Assembly: GCA_002070475.1 (NCBI GenBank)
Contig: MWDI01000039.1
Coordinates: forward strand, 18,671-82,670
Origin: Firmicutes bacterium ADurb.Bin146
GTDB lineage: Bacteria; Bacillota; Clostridia; DUPQ01
Direction: 5' to 3'
DNA length: 64,000 nt
Below are positions 9,034 to 16,560 of this stretch, one piece after another. Under the pieces are notes generated by a model. That model had not been told where the DNA came from. It did no database searches and worked only from the letters and a program-made list of their open reading frames with translations. The number at the start of each line of letters is the position of its first letter. Position 1 is the first letter of the stretch. The position numbers and the translations under genes were made by a program.

Positions 9034-9124
9034 GGAGAGATGGCTGAGCTGGTCGAAGGCGCACGACTGGAAATCGTGTTTACTAGGAATAGTAACCAGG
9101 GTTCGAATCCCTGTCTCTCCGCCA
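9034..9124 (+). tRNA. tRNA-Ser (GGA)
   Basis: Full cloverleaf with acceptor GGAGAGA / TCTCTCC, D-arm, anticodon stem CACGA/TCGTG with loop CTGGAAA (anticodon GGA), the long variable arm typical of class II tRNAs, TTCGAAT T-loop and an encoded CCA (9122-9124). A promoter TTGACA (8992-8997), 17 bases, TAAAAT (9015-9020) lies just upstream. Confidence 0.97.
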
Positions 9125-9125
9125 G

Positions 9126-9160
9126 AAACCCTTGAAAACAGAGATTCAAGGGTTTTAATT
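9126..9160 (+). terminator. Terminator of tRNA-Ser
   Basis: AAACCCTTGAA / TTCAAGGGTTT form an 11-bp stem with an 8-base loop followed by TTTTAATTTT, directly after the tRNA CCA end. Nothing else is recognisable in the 155 bases between here and the next gene. Confidence 0.85.
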
Positions 9161-9315
9161 TTCTTGAATCTGAAATAGGTAATAAAGTAACATAAGCCCA
9201 TTAGGGTTACTAAAGTACATAATAATTCAACAATAAAAAGACTATACTGATATACCAATTTAGATGCTCAGATAATATAATTCTTTGTACGATAACAAGT
9301 GAGAGGTGACATACT

Positions 9316-10263
9316 ATGATTAAAATAGGTGGAGTAAATATAGATGTTTCTCATCCGAAAGCATTTGCAACAAATCTGGAAATTCATAATATTAATATGA
9401 GGTATGAGTATATCTTTAATGATGGATTCAGGTCAGAGGATGAAGTTAATTGGTTTATAAAAAGATTTAACTTAAATGGCAGGATGCATTCAATAGAAGA
9501 GATGGCAGATATTGTAGACATTGGTTTTGTACAGTCATGCAACTGGGAAAAGCATATTGACCAGGCAATGCCTTTTATTGAGAAAGGGAAACCTGTTTTT
9601 ATAGATAAGCCGATTGTTGGAAGCATTAAGGATATTAAAAGGATTGAGATGCTTGTTAAAGAAGGAGCTAAAATATTAGGTTCCTCTTCTTTGAGGTATT
9701 CTAAAGAGATTAAAGGATTCTTATCTAAACCTGCTGAAGAAAGAGGAGACATAATAAGCATTTTCGGTACCAGCGGAGTTGATGAATTCAATTACTCTGT
9801 TCACATTGTCGAAGCTATGTCAGCACTTGCTGGATCAAGTGGCAAAAGCTGCCAGTATATCGGAAAAGGTACAGATGGAGATAAAGCTTCTTGTGAGATG
9901 TACAGCATAGAATATGAGAATGGGATAAGAGGAGTATATTATTCACATTTAGGCAAATGGCAGCCTTTCCACATTACCATTATGACAACAACGGGGACTT
10001 ATAGCTTTGTAATTGATACGAATGACTTATACCGCGCTCTTCTTGAAGCTATTTGTGATTATATGGAAGGAAGACAAAATGTGTTTGCTGATATAACTAC
10101 CCTTACAAACTGTACTAAAGTAATGCTGTGCGGTAAGAAATCTAGAGACGAAAAAAATGGAACTGTAGTATACATTAATGACCTTACTGATAATGATAAA
10201 TTCGACGGTTATAAATTTGAAAAGTATTATAGCAGTTCGCAGGGTGTAGTTTATAAAGACTAG
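9316..10263 (+). CDS. Gfo/Idh/MocA family oxidoreductase
   Basis: A 315-residue cytosolic NAD(P)-dependent dehydrogenase of the Gfo/Idh/MocA class, which act mostly on sugars and cyclitols. Seen: an N-terminal Rossmann domain, unusual in that GxGxxG is replaced by IGGVNIDVSHP; the family EKP-like motif as IDKPI (about residue 96-100, with the conserved Lys and Pro); and a beta-sheet C-terminal domain with HIVEAMSAL and GVYYSHLGKW. The start ATG follows GAGAGGTGA. The absent N-terminal glycine pattern suggests a divergent cofactor pocket. It is monocistronic and convergent with prfC. Substrate unknown. Confidence 0.75.
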   Translation: MIKIGGVNIDVSHPKAFATNLEIHNINMRYEYIFNDGFRSEDEVNWFIKRFNLNGRMHSIEEMADIVDIGFVQSCNWEKHIDQAMPFIEKGKPVFIDKPIVGSIKDIKRIEMLVKEGAKILGSSSLRYSKEIKGFLSKPAEERGDIISIFGTSGVDEFNYSVHIVEAMSALAGSSGKSCQYIGKGTDGDKASCEMYSIEYENGIRGVYYSHLGKWQPFHITIMTTTGTYSFVIDTNDLYRALLEAICDYMEGRQNVFADITTLTNCTKVMLCGKKSRDEKNGTVVYINDLTDNDKFDGYKFEKYYSSSQGVVYKD

Positions 10264-10294
10264 ATTCCTAGTATAACTTGGTTATTATTAGTTA

Positions 10295-11905
10295 TTATTG
10301 ATTTACAATAGGCGGAATCTCAAGAAACTGTACATCTTTGTTCTTTTCCTGAGCCCTGTTAAATGTCCATTCACTGTTATACAGTATTACAGGTCTTCCA
10401 TGACTGTCTTCAACAGCTTTAGCACTGTCAGCAAAACCCAGCATTTCTCTGGTTACAGTCTTTACCATAACCCATCTTGCAAGAGTATATGGCAATTTCT
10501 CTATTATAATATCAACACCATATTCATTTTTCATCCTATATTCTAGTACTTCAAACTGAAGAACACCTACGACACCAATTATCAATGTCTCCACACCGAT
10601 ATTGGGTTGCTTGAATATCTGGATTGATCCTTCTTCAGATATCTGATTAATACCCTTTAAAAACTGTTTTCTCTTCATTGCATCAGGAGTTCTGACTAGA
10701 GCAAAGTGCTCTGCAGGAAAAATGGGTATGCCATCAAAAAGAAAAGGTTTCTTTCCAGTGTATAGAGCATCACCTATATTCAATAACCCGTTGTCCACTA
10801 CTCCAATAATATCTCCTGCAAATCCTTCTTCTGCTACTATTCTTTCCTGTGCGAAAAACTGTTGTGGCTGGGTGAGCCTTAAAGTTTTTCCCGTTCTTGC
10901 ATGTATGACTTCCATTCCTTTTTCAAATTTTCCTGAACAAATTCGAAAGAAAGCAATCCTGTTACGGTGAGCAGGGTCCATATTTGCTTGTATCTTAAAA
11001 ACAAAAGCTTGAAATTCATTGTTTGTTAATGCTTCATCAGATTTATCACTAGTAACTTCCTTTGGAGAAGGGGCCATTTCTATAAATTCCCTTAAAAAAG
11101 GTTTTACTCCGAAATTTGTCATTGCACTTCCGAAAAACATAGGAGTCAGCTCGCCTCTTTCAACTTTGCTCATGTCAAAATCATCTCCGGCCATATCTAA
11201 AAGTTCAATTTCTTCAATCAATTTGTCATATATTTTTTTACCTAATATTACTTTTGTTTCTTCATCATTTATAGATATGGATTTTGATGAGAGGGCATAC
11301 TGGCCATGTCCATGTGCTTCAAAAAGATCTATATTTTTCGTTTTACGATTATAAACACCTATATTATTTCCATCCTCACCAACCGGCCAATTCATAGGAT
11401 AAGCCCTTATATTCAGAACCTTTTCAATTTCGTCCATCAGTTCAAAGGGGCTTTTGCAATAGCGATCAAGTTTATTTACAAATGTGAATATTGGAATGTT
11501 CCGCATACGGCAAACATGAAAAAGCTTTCTTGTCTGAGCTTCAACTCCTTTAGCTCCGTCTATAAGCATTACTGCACAATCAGCAGCTGTTAAAGTCCTG
11601 TAAGTATCTTCGCTGAAATCCTGATGGCCAGGAGTATCAAGTATGTTTATACGATAGCCATTGTAATCAAAAAACATTACACTAGATGTAACGGAAATAC
11701 CTCTTTGTTTTTCAATTTCCATCCAATCGGATACAGCATGTTTAGTAGCTTTTCTTCCTTTAACAGCGCCTGCAAGACGTATTGCACCTCCATAAAGAAG
11801 CAGTTTTTCTGTAAGGGTTGTTTTTCCTGCATCCGGATGAGAGATTATAGCAAATGTCCTTCTGCGTGTAACCTCGTTATTAATTATGTATGATATATCA
11901 GTAAT
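10295..11905 (-). CDS. prfC: Peptide chain release factor 3, apparently starting at ATT
   Basis: Translational GTPase that recycles RF1/RF2 from the ribosome after termination. Seen: the P-loop HPDAGKTT within the first 35 residues, switch I around RGISVTSS, DTPGHQDF, NKLD, and domains II-III ending in PPIVNQ. The frame is open and clearly RF3 from the P-loop back to an in-frame TAA at 11911-11909. Between that stop and the P-loop there is no ATG, GTG or TTG; the first such codon in frame is an internal Met at residue 62, after the P-loop. The ATT at 11905-11903 is eight bases after GGGAG (11918-11914) and gives 536 residues, the family length. A promoter, TTGACC (11991-11986), 18 bases, TATAAT (11967-11962), sets the transcript start near 11955, just upstream. 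A sequencing error remains possible but the fit of RBS, promoter and length is good. Confidence 0.85.
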   Translation of the reverse strand: MTDISYIINNEVTRRRTFAIISHPDAGKTTLTEKLLLYGGAIRLAGAVKGRKATKHAVSDWMEIEKQRGISVTSSVMFFDYNGYRINILDTPGHQDFSEDTYRTLTAADCAVMLIDGAKGVEAQTRKLFHVCRMRNIPIFTFVNKLDRYCKSPFELMDEIEKVLNIRAYPMNWPVGEDGNNIGVYNRKTKNIDLFEAHGHGQYALSSKSISINDEETKVILGKKIYDKLIEEIELLDMAGDDFDMSKVERGELTPMFFGSAMTNFGVKPFLREFIEMAPSPKEVTSDKSDEALTNNEFQAFVFKIQANMDPAHRNRIAFFRICSGKFEKGMEVIHARTGKTLRLTQPQQFFAQERIVAEEGFAGDIIGVVDNGLLNIGDALYTGKKPFLFDGIPIFPAEHFALVRTPDAMKRKQFLKGINQISEEGSIQIFKQPNIGVETLIIGVVGVLQFEVLEYRMKNEYGVDIIIEKLPYTLARWVMVKTVTREMLGFADSAKAVEDSHGRPVILYNSEWTFNRAQEKNKDVQFLEIPPIVNQ

Positions 11906-12225
11906 TTGTTATTCTCCCGTCTTTATCTGCTAAAAGCAGAACTTAAGTCAATATCGTTGGAATTATATACAAAAATTGCATATAAGGTCAATAGATAGTG
12001 TATAAATAATTATGACTGTTCGCACTCCTAAATAGTAAGCTTTGTATATTTTTCTATTCGGTTTCACATAACCTGATTTTTGCAGAAGATGTTTATGCGA
12101 CAGGTTATGATTTTCTTCACTTCTATTAATGTTAGAGAGAAATAACATTACACTTTTTTGCTTTAGTTATTACATTTTGTCTGTTATTATGGTATATTAT
12201 TAGTTACTATATAAAAGGATATGTA
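11906..12225. other. Divergent intergenic region, prfC / DUF1538
   Basis: About 320 bases without a supported gene. It holds the prfC promoter and ribosome site on the minus strand (11914-11991), an inverted repeat CATAACCTG (12067-12075) / CAGGTTATG (12101-12109) with a 25-base spacer, and a plus-strand promoter for the DUF1538 gene: TTACAT (12170-12175), 17 bases, TATATT (12193-12198) preceded by TGG, an extended -10. A 61-codon minus-strand frame here has no recognisable features. Confidence 0.6.
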
Positions 12226-13767
12226 ATGACTAGAGAAGGCAGGGAATTAATAAAACATAACAGAACAATACTTCTTGAAAAACTGAAGGAATCTCTTTCA
12301 TCAGTCTTACCAGTAACGATTATAGTTTTTATTCTATGCTTTATATTTTTTCCTGCGGATAGCGGGATAATGTTAACTTTTATAATCGGAGCTGTAATGC
12401 TGATACTTGGTATGGGGCTTTTCACCTTAGGAGCAGATATTGCTATGATGCCTATAGGAGAGAATGTCGGTGCTGCAATAACAAAGTCACGAAAAATGTG
12501 GTTAATCATTTTGGCAAGTTTTTTAGTTGGAGCAGCAGTTACGATGTCTGAACCGAGCCTGACTGTATTAGCTCAACAGGTACCAGGTATACCAAATATG
12601 GTTTTAATAATTACCGTATCAATTGGTGTTGGTTTATTTTTAGTTTTTTCTATGTTAAGGATTATATTCAGAATTAAGTTATCTTATATTCTTATTGGTG
12701 TTTATACAGTGATATTTACATTATCATTTTTTGTTCCAAAGGAATTTTTATCTGTCGCTTTTGATTCTGGAGGTGTTTCGACTGGTGCAATGACGGTTCC
12801 ATTTATTTTAGCTTTTGGAGCAGGTACAGCTTCAATAAGGAGTGATAAGAATGCGCAAAGCGAAAGTTTTGGATTTGTAGGATTAAGTGCTGCAGGCCCC
12901 ATATTAGCCGTATTAATACTAGGAGTGTTATATAAAGGCAGTGGTTCAGAATATGAATTAAGTGGTATGGCTAATGTTGACAATACAAAACAGATAACAA
13001 GATTATTCATATCTGATATACCTGTCAGAATGGCAGAAGTTGCAATAGCTGTATTGCCTATTGTCTTGTTTTTTGTTATTTTCCAGCTGGCTGTCCTCAA
13101 ATTAAAAAAAGGACAGGTTATAAGGATTATATTCGGTGTTATATACGCATACATAGGCCTTGTTTTATTCCTGACCGGAGCTAATGTCGGTTTTCTTCAG
13201 ATGGGTAGCTTTTTAGGACAGGAGATAGGCAGTCTTTCATATAACTGGATTGTTATACCTATAGGAATGATGATAGGGTATTTTTTAGTAATTGCTGAAC
13301 CAGCGGTTCACGTATTAAGTAAGCAAGTTGTAGAATTGTCGTCAGGCGCAATACCAAAGAAAGCAATTTCTACGAGCTTGTCAATCGGAGTATCTATATC
13401 AATAGGTCTTTCTATGATTAAAATTTTAACAGGTGCATCAATTTTATATTTTGTTATTCCGGGTTATGTTATTGCTTTAATATTATCATTTTTCGTACCA
13501 TCTGTTTTTACTGCGATAGCAATAGACTCAGGAGCTGTCGCATCAGGACCTATGACAGCAACATTCTTATTGCCTTTTGCTATAGGTGTATGCCTTAGCG
13601 TAGGAGGTAATATTGTAGTTGATGCATTCGGAATAGTAGCCATGGTTACAATGACTCCATTTATAACTATACAGGTGCTTGGACTATATTATAAGTTCAA
13701 GCTTAAAGCGGCTGAAAAAGAGCAAGAACACAAATTAAGCAAGAAGGAAAGCATTATCAATTTTTGA
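12226..13767 (+). CDS. DUF1538 membrane protein, internally duplicated
   Basis: A 513-residue integral membrane protein made of two homologous halves. Each half ends in a near-identical glycine/serine-rich re-entrant-looking motif: FDSGGVSTGAMTVPFILAFG (about residues 181-200) and IDSGAVASGPMTATFLLPFA (about 427-446). GENVGAAITKSRKMW and the EPSLTVLAQQV / EPAVHVLSKQV pair (about 109 and 358) are also duplicated. This symmetric layout is that of a transporter or channel, but the family's substrate is not established. Start: ATG with AAAGGAT upstream and a good extended -10 promoter. The next gene, a tandem PII-like protein, begins 13 bases after the stop and is probably its regulator. Confidence 0.85.
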   Translation: MTREGRELIKHNRTILLEKLKESLSSVLPVTIIVFILCFIFFPADSGIMLTFIIGAVMLILGMGLFTLGADIAMMPIGENVGAAITKSRKMWLIILASFLVGAAVTMSEPSLTVLAQQVPGIPNMVLIITVSIGVGLFLVFSMLRIIFRIKLSYILIGVYTVIFTLSFFVPKEFLSVAFDSGGVSTGAMTVPFILAFGAGTASIRSDKNAQSESFGFVGLSAAGPILAVLILGVLYKGSGSEYELSGMANVDNTKQITRLFISDIPVRMAEVAIAVLPIVLFFVIFQLAVLKLKKGQVIRIIFGVIYAYIGLVLFLTGANVGFLQMGSFLGQEIGSLSYNWIVIPIGMMIGYFLVIAEPAVHVLSKQVVELSSGAIPKKAISTSLSIGVSISIGLSMIKILTGASILYFVIPGYVIALILSFFVPSVFTAIAIDSGAVASGPMTATFLLPFAIGVCLSVGGNIVVDAFGIVAMVTMTPFITIQVLGLYYKFKLKAAEKEQEHKLSKKESIINF

Positions 13768-13780
13768 TAGCAGGTGTTGA

Positions 13781-14464
13781 ATGGGTAATATGTTTTATAT
13801 GATAATAATTACACAAAGGGAATATGAAAATACGTACCATGAATTTTTTAAAGAAAATGGTATAAATACTGTATTGTCTGATTTATGCAAAGGAACAGCT
13901 CAGAAGAAGACTCTGGATTATTTGGGAATAGAGAAAACTGAGAAAATAATGTTTCATGTTATTGCAGATTGCGTACACAGGGACAGTATATTAAAAAATC
14001 TAGTAAATCAGATGGAAATTGAGACGCCAGGTAATGGAATAGCTTTTACGGTACCTTTAGAAAGCATAGGGGGAGAGTCCTGCCTTAAATATTTGGCAGA
14101 TGGACAGGAAATTTTAAGCAAAGAGGGAGAAAAAATGGAAAATTTAAAATACTCATTGATAGTAGTAGTTGCAGATAAAGGATCATCAGATATAGTAATG
14201 GAAGCTGCTCGTAGCGCTAATGCAAAAGGAGGCACTGTTGTTCAAGCAAAGGAAACAGGGGAAAACACAAAAGAAAGGTTTTTCGGTGTTTCTATAGCTA
14301 CAGAAAAAGAAATGATATACATTCTATCAAAGAAACAGGACAAAGAGTCCATAATGAATGCCATTATGGAAAAGGCCGGTATGGATACTGATGCTCATGC
14401 AGTGGTTTTTTCAATTCCTGTGGACAGAATAGCTGGATTAAGAAGTGTTGTAACAGAGCAATAG
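13781..14464 (+). CDS. Tandem PII-like (nitrogen-regulatory P-II fold) protein
   Basis: A 227-residue soluble protein that reads as two PII-like ferredoxin-fold domains in a row. The second (about 122-227) is the clearer: LIVVVADKGSSDIVMEAAR, then ANAKGGTVVQAKET, then DTDAHAVVFSIPVDRIAGL, matching beta1-alpha1, the ARxAGAxGGTxxxARG loop and the closing strands of PII. The first (about 5-105) has the same order with PGNGIAFTVPL as the closing strand. PII proteins bind nucleotides or small effectors at subunit clefts and plug or gate membrane transporters. The tight coupling to the DUF1538 gene (13 bases) suggests that job here. The effector cannot be read; the T-loop tyrosine context of GlnB is missing, so GlnB-type uridylylation is unlikely. 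Confidence 0.75.
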   Translation: MGNMFYMIIITQREYENTYHEFFKENGINTVLSDLCKGTAQKKTLDYLGIEKTEKIMFHVIADCVHRDSILKNLVNQMEIETPGNGIAFTVPLESIGGESCLKYLADGQEILSKEGEKMENLKYSLIVVVADKGSSDIVMEAARSANAKGGTVVQAKETGENTKERFFGVSIATEKEMIYILSKKQDKESIMNAIMEKAGMDTDAHAVVFSIPVDRIAGLRSVVTEQ

Positions 14465-14521
14465 CATATATATTACTGATAATTACCTTAACTGCACAAT
14501 TCATAGCAGGTTCATATTTGA

Positions 14522-14551
14522 TGGTATAATACAAATAAGAAGGTGATTTTT
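14522..14551 (+). promoter_or_regulatory. Extended -10 promoter and RBS of the copper operon
   Basis: TGGTATAAT (14522-14530) is a perfect extended -10 with no convincing -35. AAGGTG (14540-14545), six bases before the ATG at 14552, is the ribosome site. A GTG inside this ribosome site is therefore not the start of the response regulator. Confidence 0.6.
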
Positions 14552-15232
14552 ATGTTTAATATACTGATAGTAGAAGATGATAAAAATCTAAGAAGACTTA
14601 TAGGAGCGGTTCTAAAACAGAACGGTTTCAATGTTTTGAGCGCAAATGATGGTGAACAAGCGCTGGAAATACTCGAAAGTACTAAAGCAGACCTTATTAT
14701 ATGTGACATAATGATGCCTAATATGGATGGATATGAGCTTACAAGAAGTTTAAGGGACGCAGACTACAACATGCCCATTCTTATGATAACAGCAAAGGAT
14801 ACAATGGAAGATAAAAGAAAGGGATTTGTTTCTGGTACAGATGACTATATGGTAAAACCGATTAACATAGATGAAATGCTTTTAAGGATAAACGCTCTTC
14901 TAAGAAGATCAAAAATAGCTACAGAACATAGGATTGAAGTTGGAGAAGTAGTTCTTGATTATGATACTTTAAGCGTCCAAAGCGCTAATGAAACAATAAT
15001 ACTGCCCAAAAAGGAGTTTATGCTGCTTTTTAAGCTTATGAGTTATCCTAAAAAAATATTTACACGCCAACAGCTTATGGATGAAATATGGGGATTGGAC
15101 AGCGAGACAGACGAAAGGACAGTTGATGTTCATATTAAAAGGTTAAGGGAAAAACTTGCTGGCATTGATGAATTTGAAATAATCACTGTCAGAGGGTTGG
15201 GATACAAAGCGGAAAAGAAAACATGCAATTAA
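14552..15232 (+). CDS. OmpR-family response regulator
   Basis: A 226-residue DNA-binding regulator. The receiver domain (1-118) has the acidic pair in VEDDKN, the phospho-acceptor Asp in ICDIMMPNMDGYE (about residue 50), a Thr in MITAKD and the Lys in VKPIN. A winged-helix DNA-binding domain (about 130-224) carries ERTVDVHIKRLREKL. The ATG at 14552 is preferred over GTG 14543, which lies in the Shine-Dalgarno. It overlaps the sensor kinase gene by ten bases and is followed by a Cu+-type P-ATPase, so it most likely controls the copper export operon in response to that kinase. Confidence 0.93.
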   Translation: MFNILIVEDDKNLRRLIGAVLKQNGFNVLSANDGEQALEILESTKADLIICDIMMPNMDGYELTRSLRDADYNMPILMITAKDTMEDKRKGFVSGTDDYMVKPINIDEMLLRINALLRRSKIATEHRIEVGEVVLDYDTLSVQSANETIILPKKEFMLLFKLMSYPKKIFTRQQLMDEIWGLDSETDERTVDVHIKRLREKLAGIDEFEIITVRGLGYKAEKKTCN

Positions 15233-16545
15233 AATCAAAATTATCCATTTTTCTTCTCATCATCATAATAATAGCTTCCATGTTTGCATATATGGGAGCG
15301 ATTTTGGCATCTAATCGCAGTTTTATTGATACTATAAAAGAAAATCAAAGATATATCGCAGAAACCATAATATCAGCCAAAGATGAGACGGACCTTTCTC
15401 TTGATAGAATTATTGCTATTACGCACAATGCCCTTTATCCTGCTATTCTGACAAAAAGTATAGAGGATCTTAATCTTAATGAAAGAGACATAAACTTACT
15501 GGAAAATGGAAGTATAGTTTTTATAAAGCAAAGAGTCATACCTGTAGGGATATCTGTTGTTAAGGCTAATGAGTATTACCTAAGGGTTGGATATCAGCCT
15601 GAGAATAATCTTTTCCGTAACTACGCGATGCTGTTAGCTTATGCGCTCTTGTTTTCTATTGTAGTATTCATGCTCATTATAGTGGGTTTAAGCAATAAAG
15701 CAATGAAACCTATAGTATTGCTTAATAATGCGACCCAAGAAGTAGCAAAAGGCAATTTTGATGTAGTAGTAGTAAATGATTCGCAGGATGAGATAGGACA
15801 GCTTACTGATAGTTTTAATAAAATGACTAAAGAACTTAAGAGCATTGAGTATTTAAGAAAAGATTTTGTAAGTAATGTATCACATGAATTCAAAACACCT
15901 ATTTCCTCTATTTTGGGCTTTGCCAAACTGCTTGATAACGATAAGCTTACTGATGAAGAGAAAAAGGAATATCTTGCTATAATAGTTGAAGAATCGGAAA
16001 GGCTTTCCAATCTATCAACTAATATATTGAAATTATCTAAACTTGAAAGTCAGGATATAGTGTTTAACAAGACAGAATATAGTCTTGATGAACAGATAAG
16101 AAGGGTAATATTGCTTCTAGAACCAAAATGGTGCGAAAAAAATATCGATTTTGATATAGAAATGGAAAGTATATCTTTTCTGGCCGATGAAGATCTTATG
16201 CAACAGGTTTGGATTAATCTGCTTAATAACGCAATTGTATACTCAAATCAAAACGGTATCATTCATATAAGGATGTATAAGCAAAAGGAAGAAGAAAAAG
16301 CAGTAATAATTATACAGGATGAAGGAAAAGGAATGGATAAGCATACTCAAGAGAGAATGTTTGAGAAATTCTTTAAAGGTGATCCTTCACATTCAAAAGA
16401 AGGAGCAGGATTAGGTTTGGCACTTGTAAAAAGAATCGTGGATCTTCATCAAGGCATAATAGAAGTCGAAAGCGAGCTGGGAAAAGGGACAGCAATCAAA
16501 CTGACTTTTCCTAATGAGTTCAGAGGATGGGAAACAATCAGGTGA
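15223..16545 (+). CDS. Sensor histidine kinase
   Basis: A 440-residue membrane kinase. TM1 is at residues 7-28, followed by an extracytoplasmic sensor domain (about 29-132) and TM2 (about 135-158), then a HAMP linker (about 159-211). The H-box SHEFKTP has the phosphorylated His at about 221; the N-box is NLLNNAI, with G-boxes DEGKGM and GAGLGLAL. The sensor loop is small and not rich in His, Met or Cys, so direct copper sensing is not obvious from composition. Its start overlaps the regulator gene and its TGA abuts the copper ATPase gene. Together the three form one transcription unit. Confidence 0.93.
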   Translation: MQLKSKLSIFLLIIIIIASMFAYMGAILASNRSFIDTIKENQRYIAETIISAKDETDLSLDRIIAITHNALYPAILTKSIEDLNLNERDINLLENGSIVFIKQRVIPVGISVVKANEYYLRVGYQPENNLFRNYAMLLAYALLFSIVVFMLIIVGLSNKAMKPIVLLNNATQEVAKGNFDVVVVNDSQDEIGQLTDSFNKMTKELKSIEYLRKDFVSNVSHEFKTPISSILGFAKLLDNDKLTDEEKKEYLAIIVEESERLSNLSTNILKLSKLESQDIVFNKTEYSLDEQIRRVILLLEPKWCEKNIDFDIEMESISFLADEDLMQQVWINLLNNAIVYSNQNGIIHIRMYKQKEEEKAVIIIQDEGKGMDKHTQERMFEKFFKGDPSHSKEGAGLGLALVKRIVDLHQGIIEVESELGKGTAIKLTFPNEFRGWETIR

Positions 16546-16560
16546 TTGACAGAGGATAAT

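Noticed and set aside
8989..9258. Minus-strand frame of 89 codons overlapping tRNA-Ser
   Set aside because: It is the antisense of the tRNA and its terminator; the GGETGIRTL-like peptide is a well-known artefact of antisense tRNA translation.
10295..11722. RF3 beginning at the internal ATG at 11722
   Set aside because: This would remove the P-loop and the first 61 residues of the GTPase domain, which are clearly encoded upstream in the same frame.
11963..12148. Minus-strand frame of 61 codons upstream of prfC
   Set aside because: Covers the prfC promoter and the inverted repeat; no ribosome site and no conserved features.
14543..14551. GTG start for the copper response regulator
   Set aside because: The GTG is part of the AAGGTG ribosome site for the ATG at 14552; starting there would leave no ribosome site.
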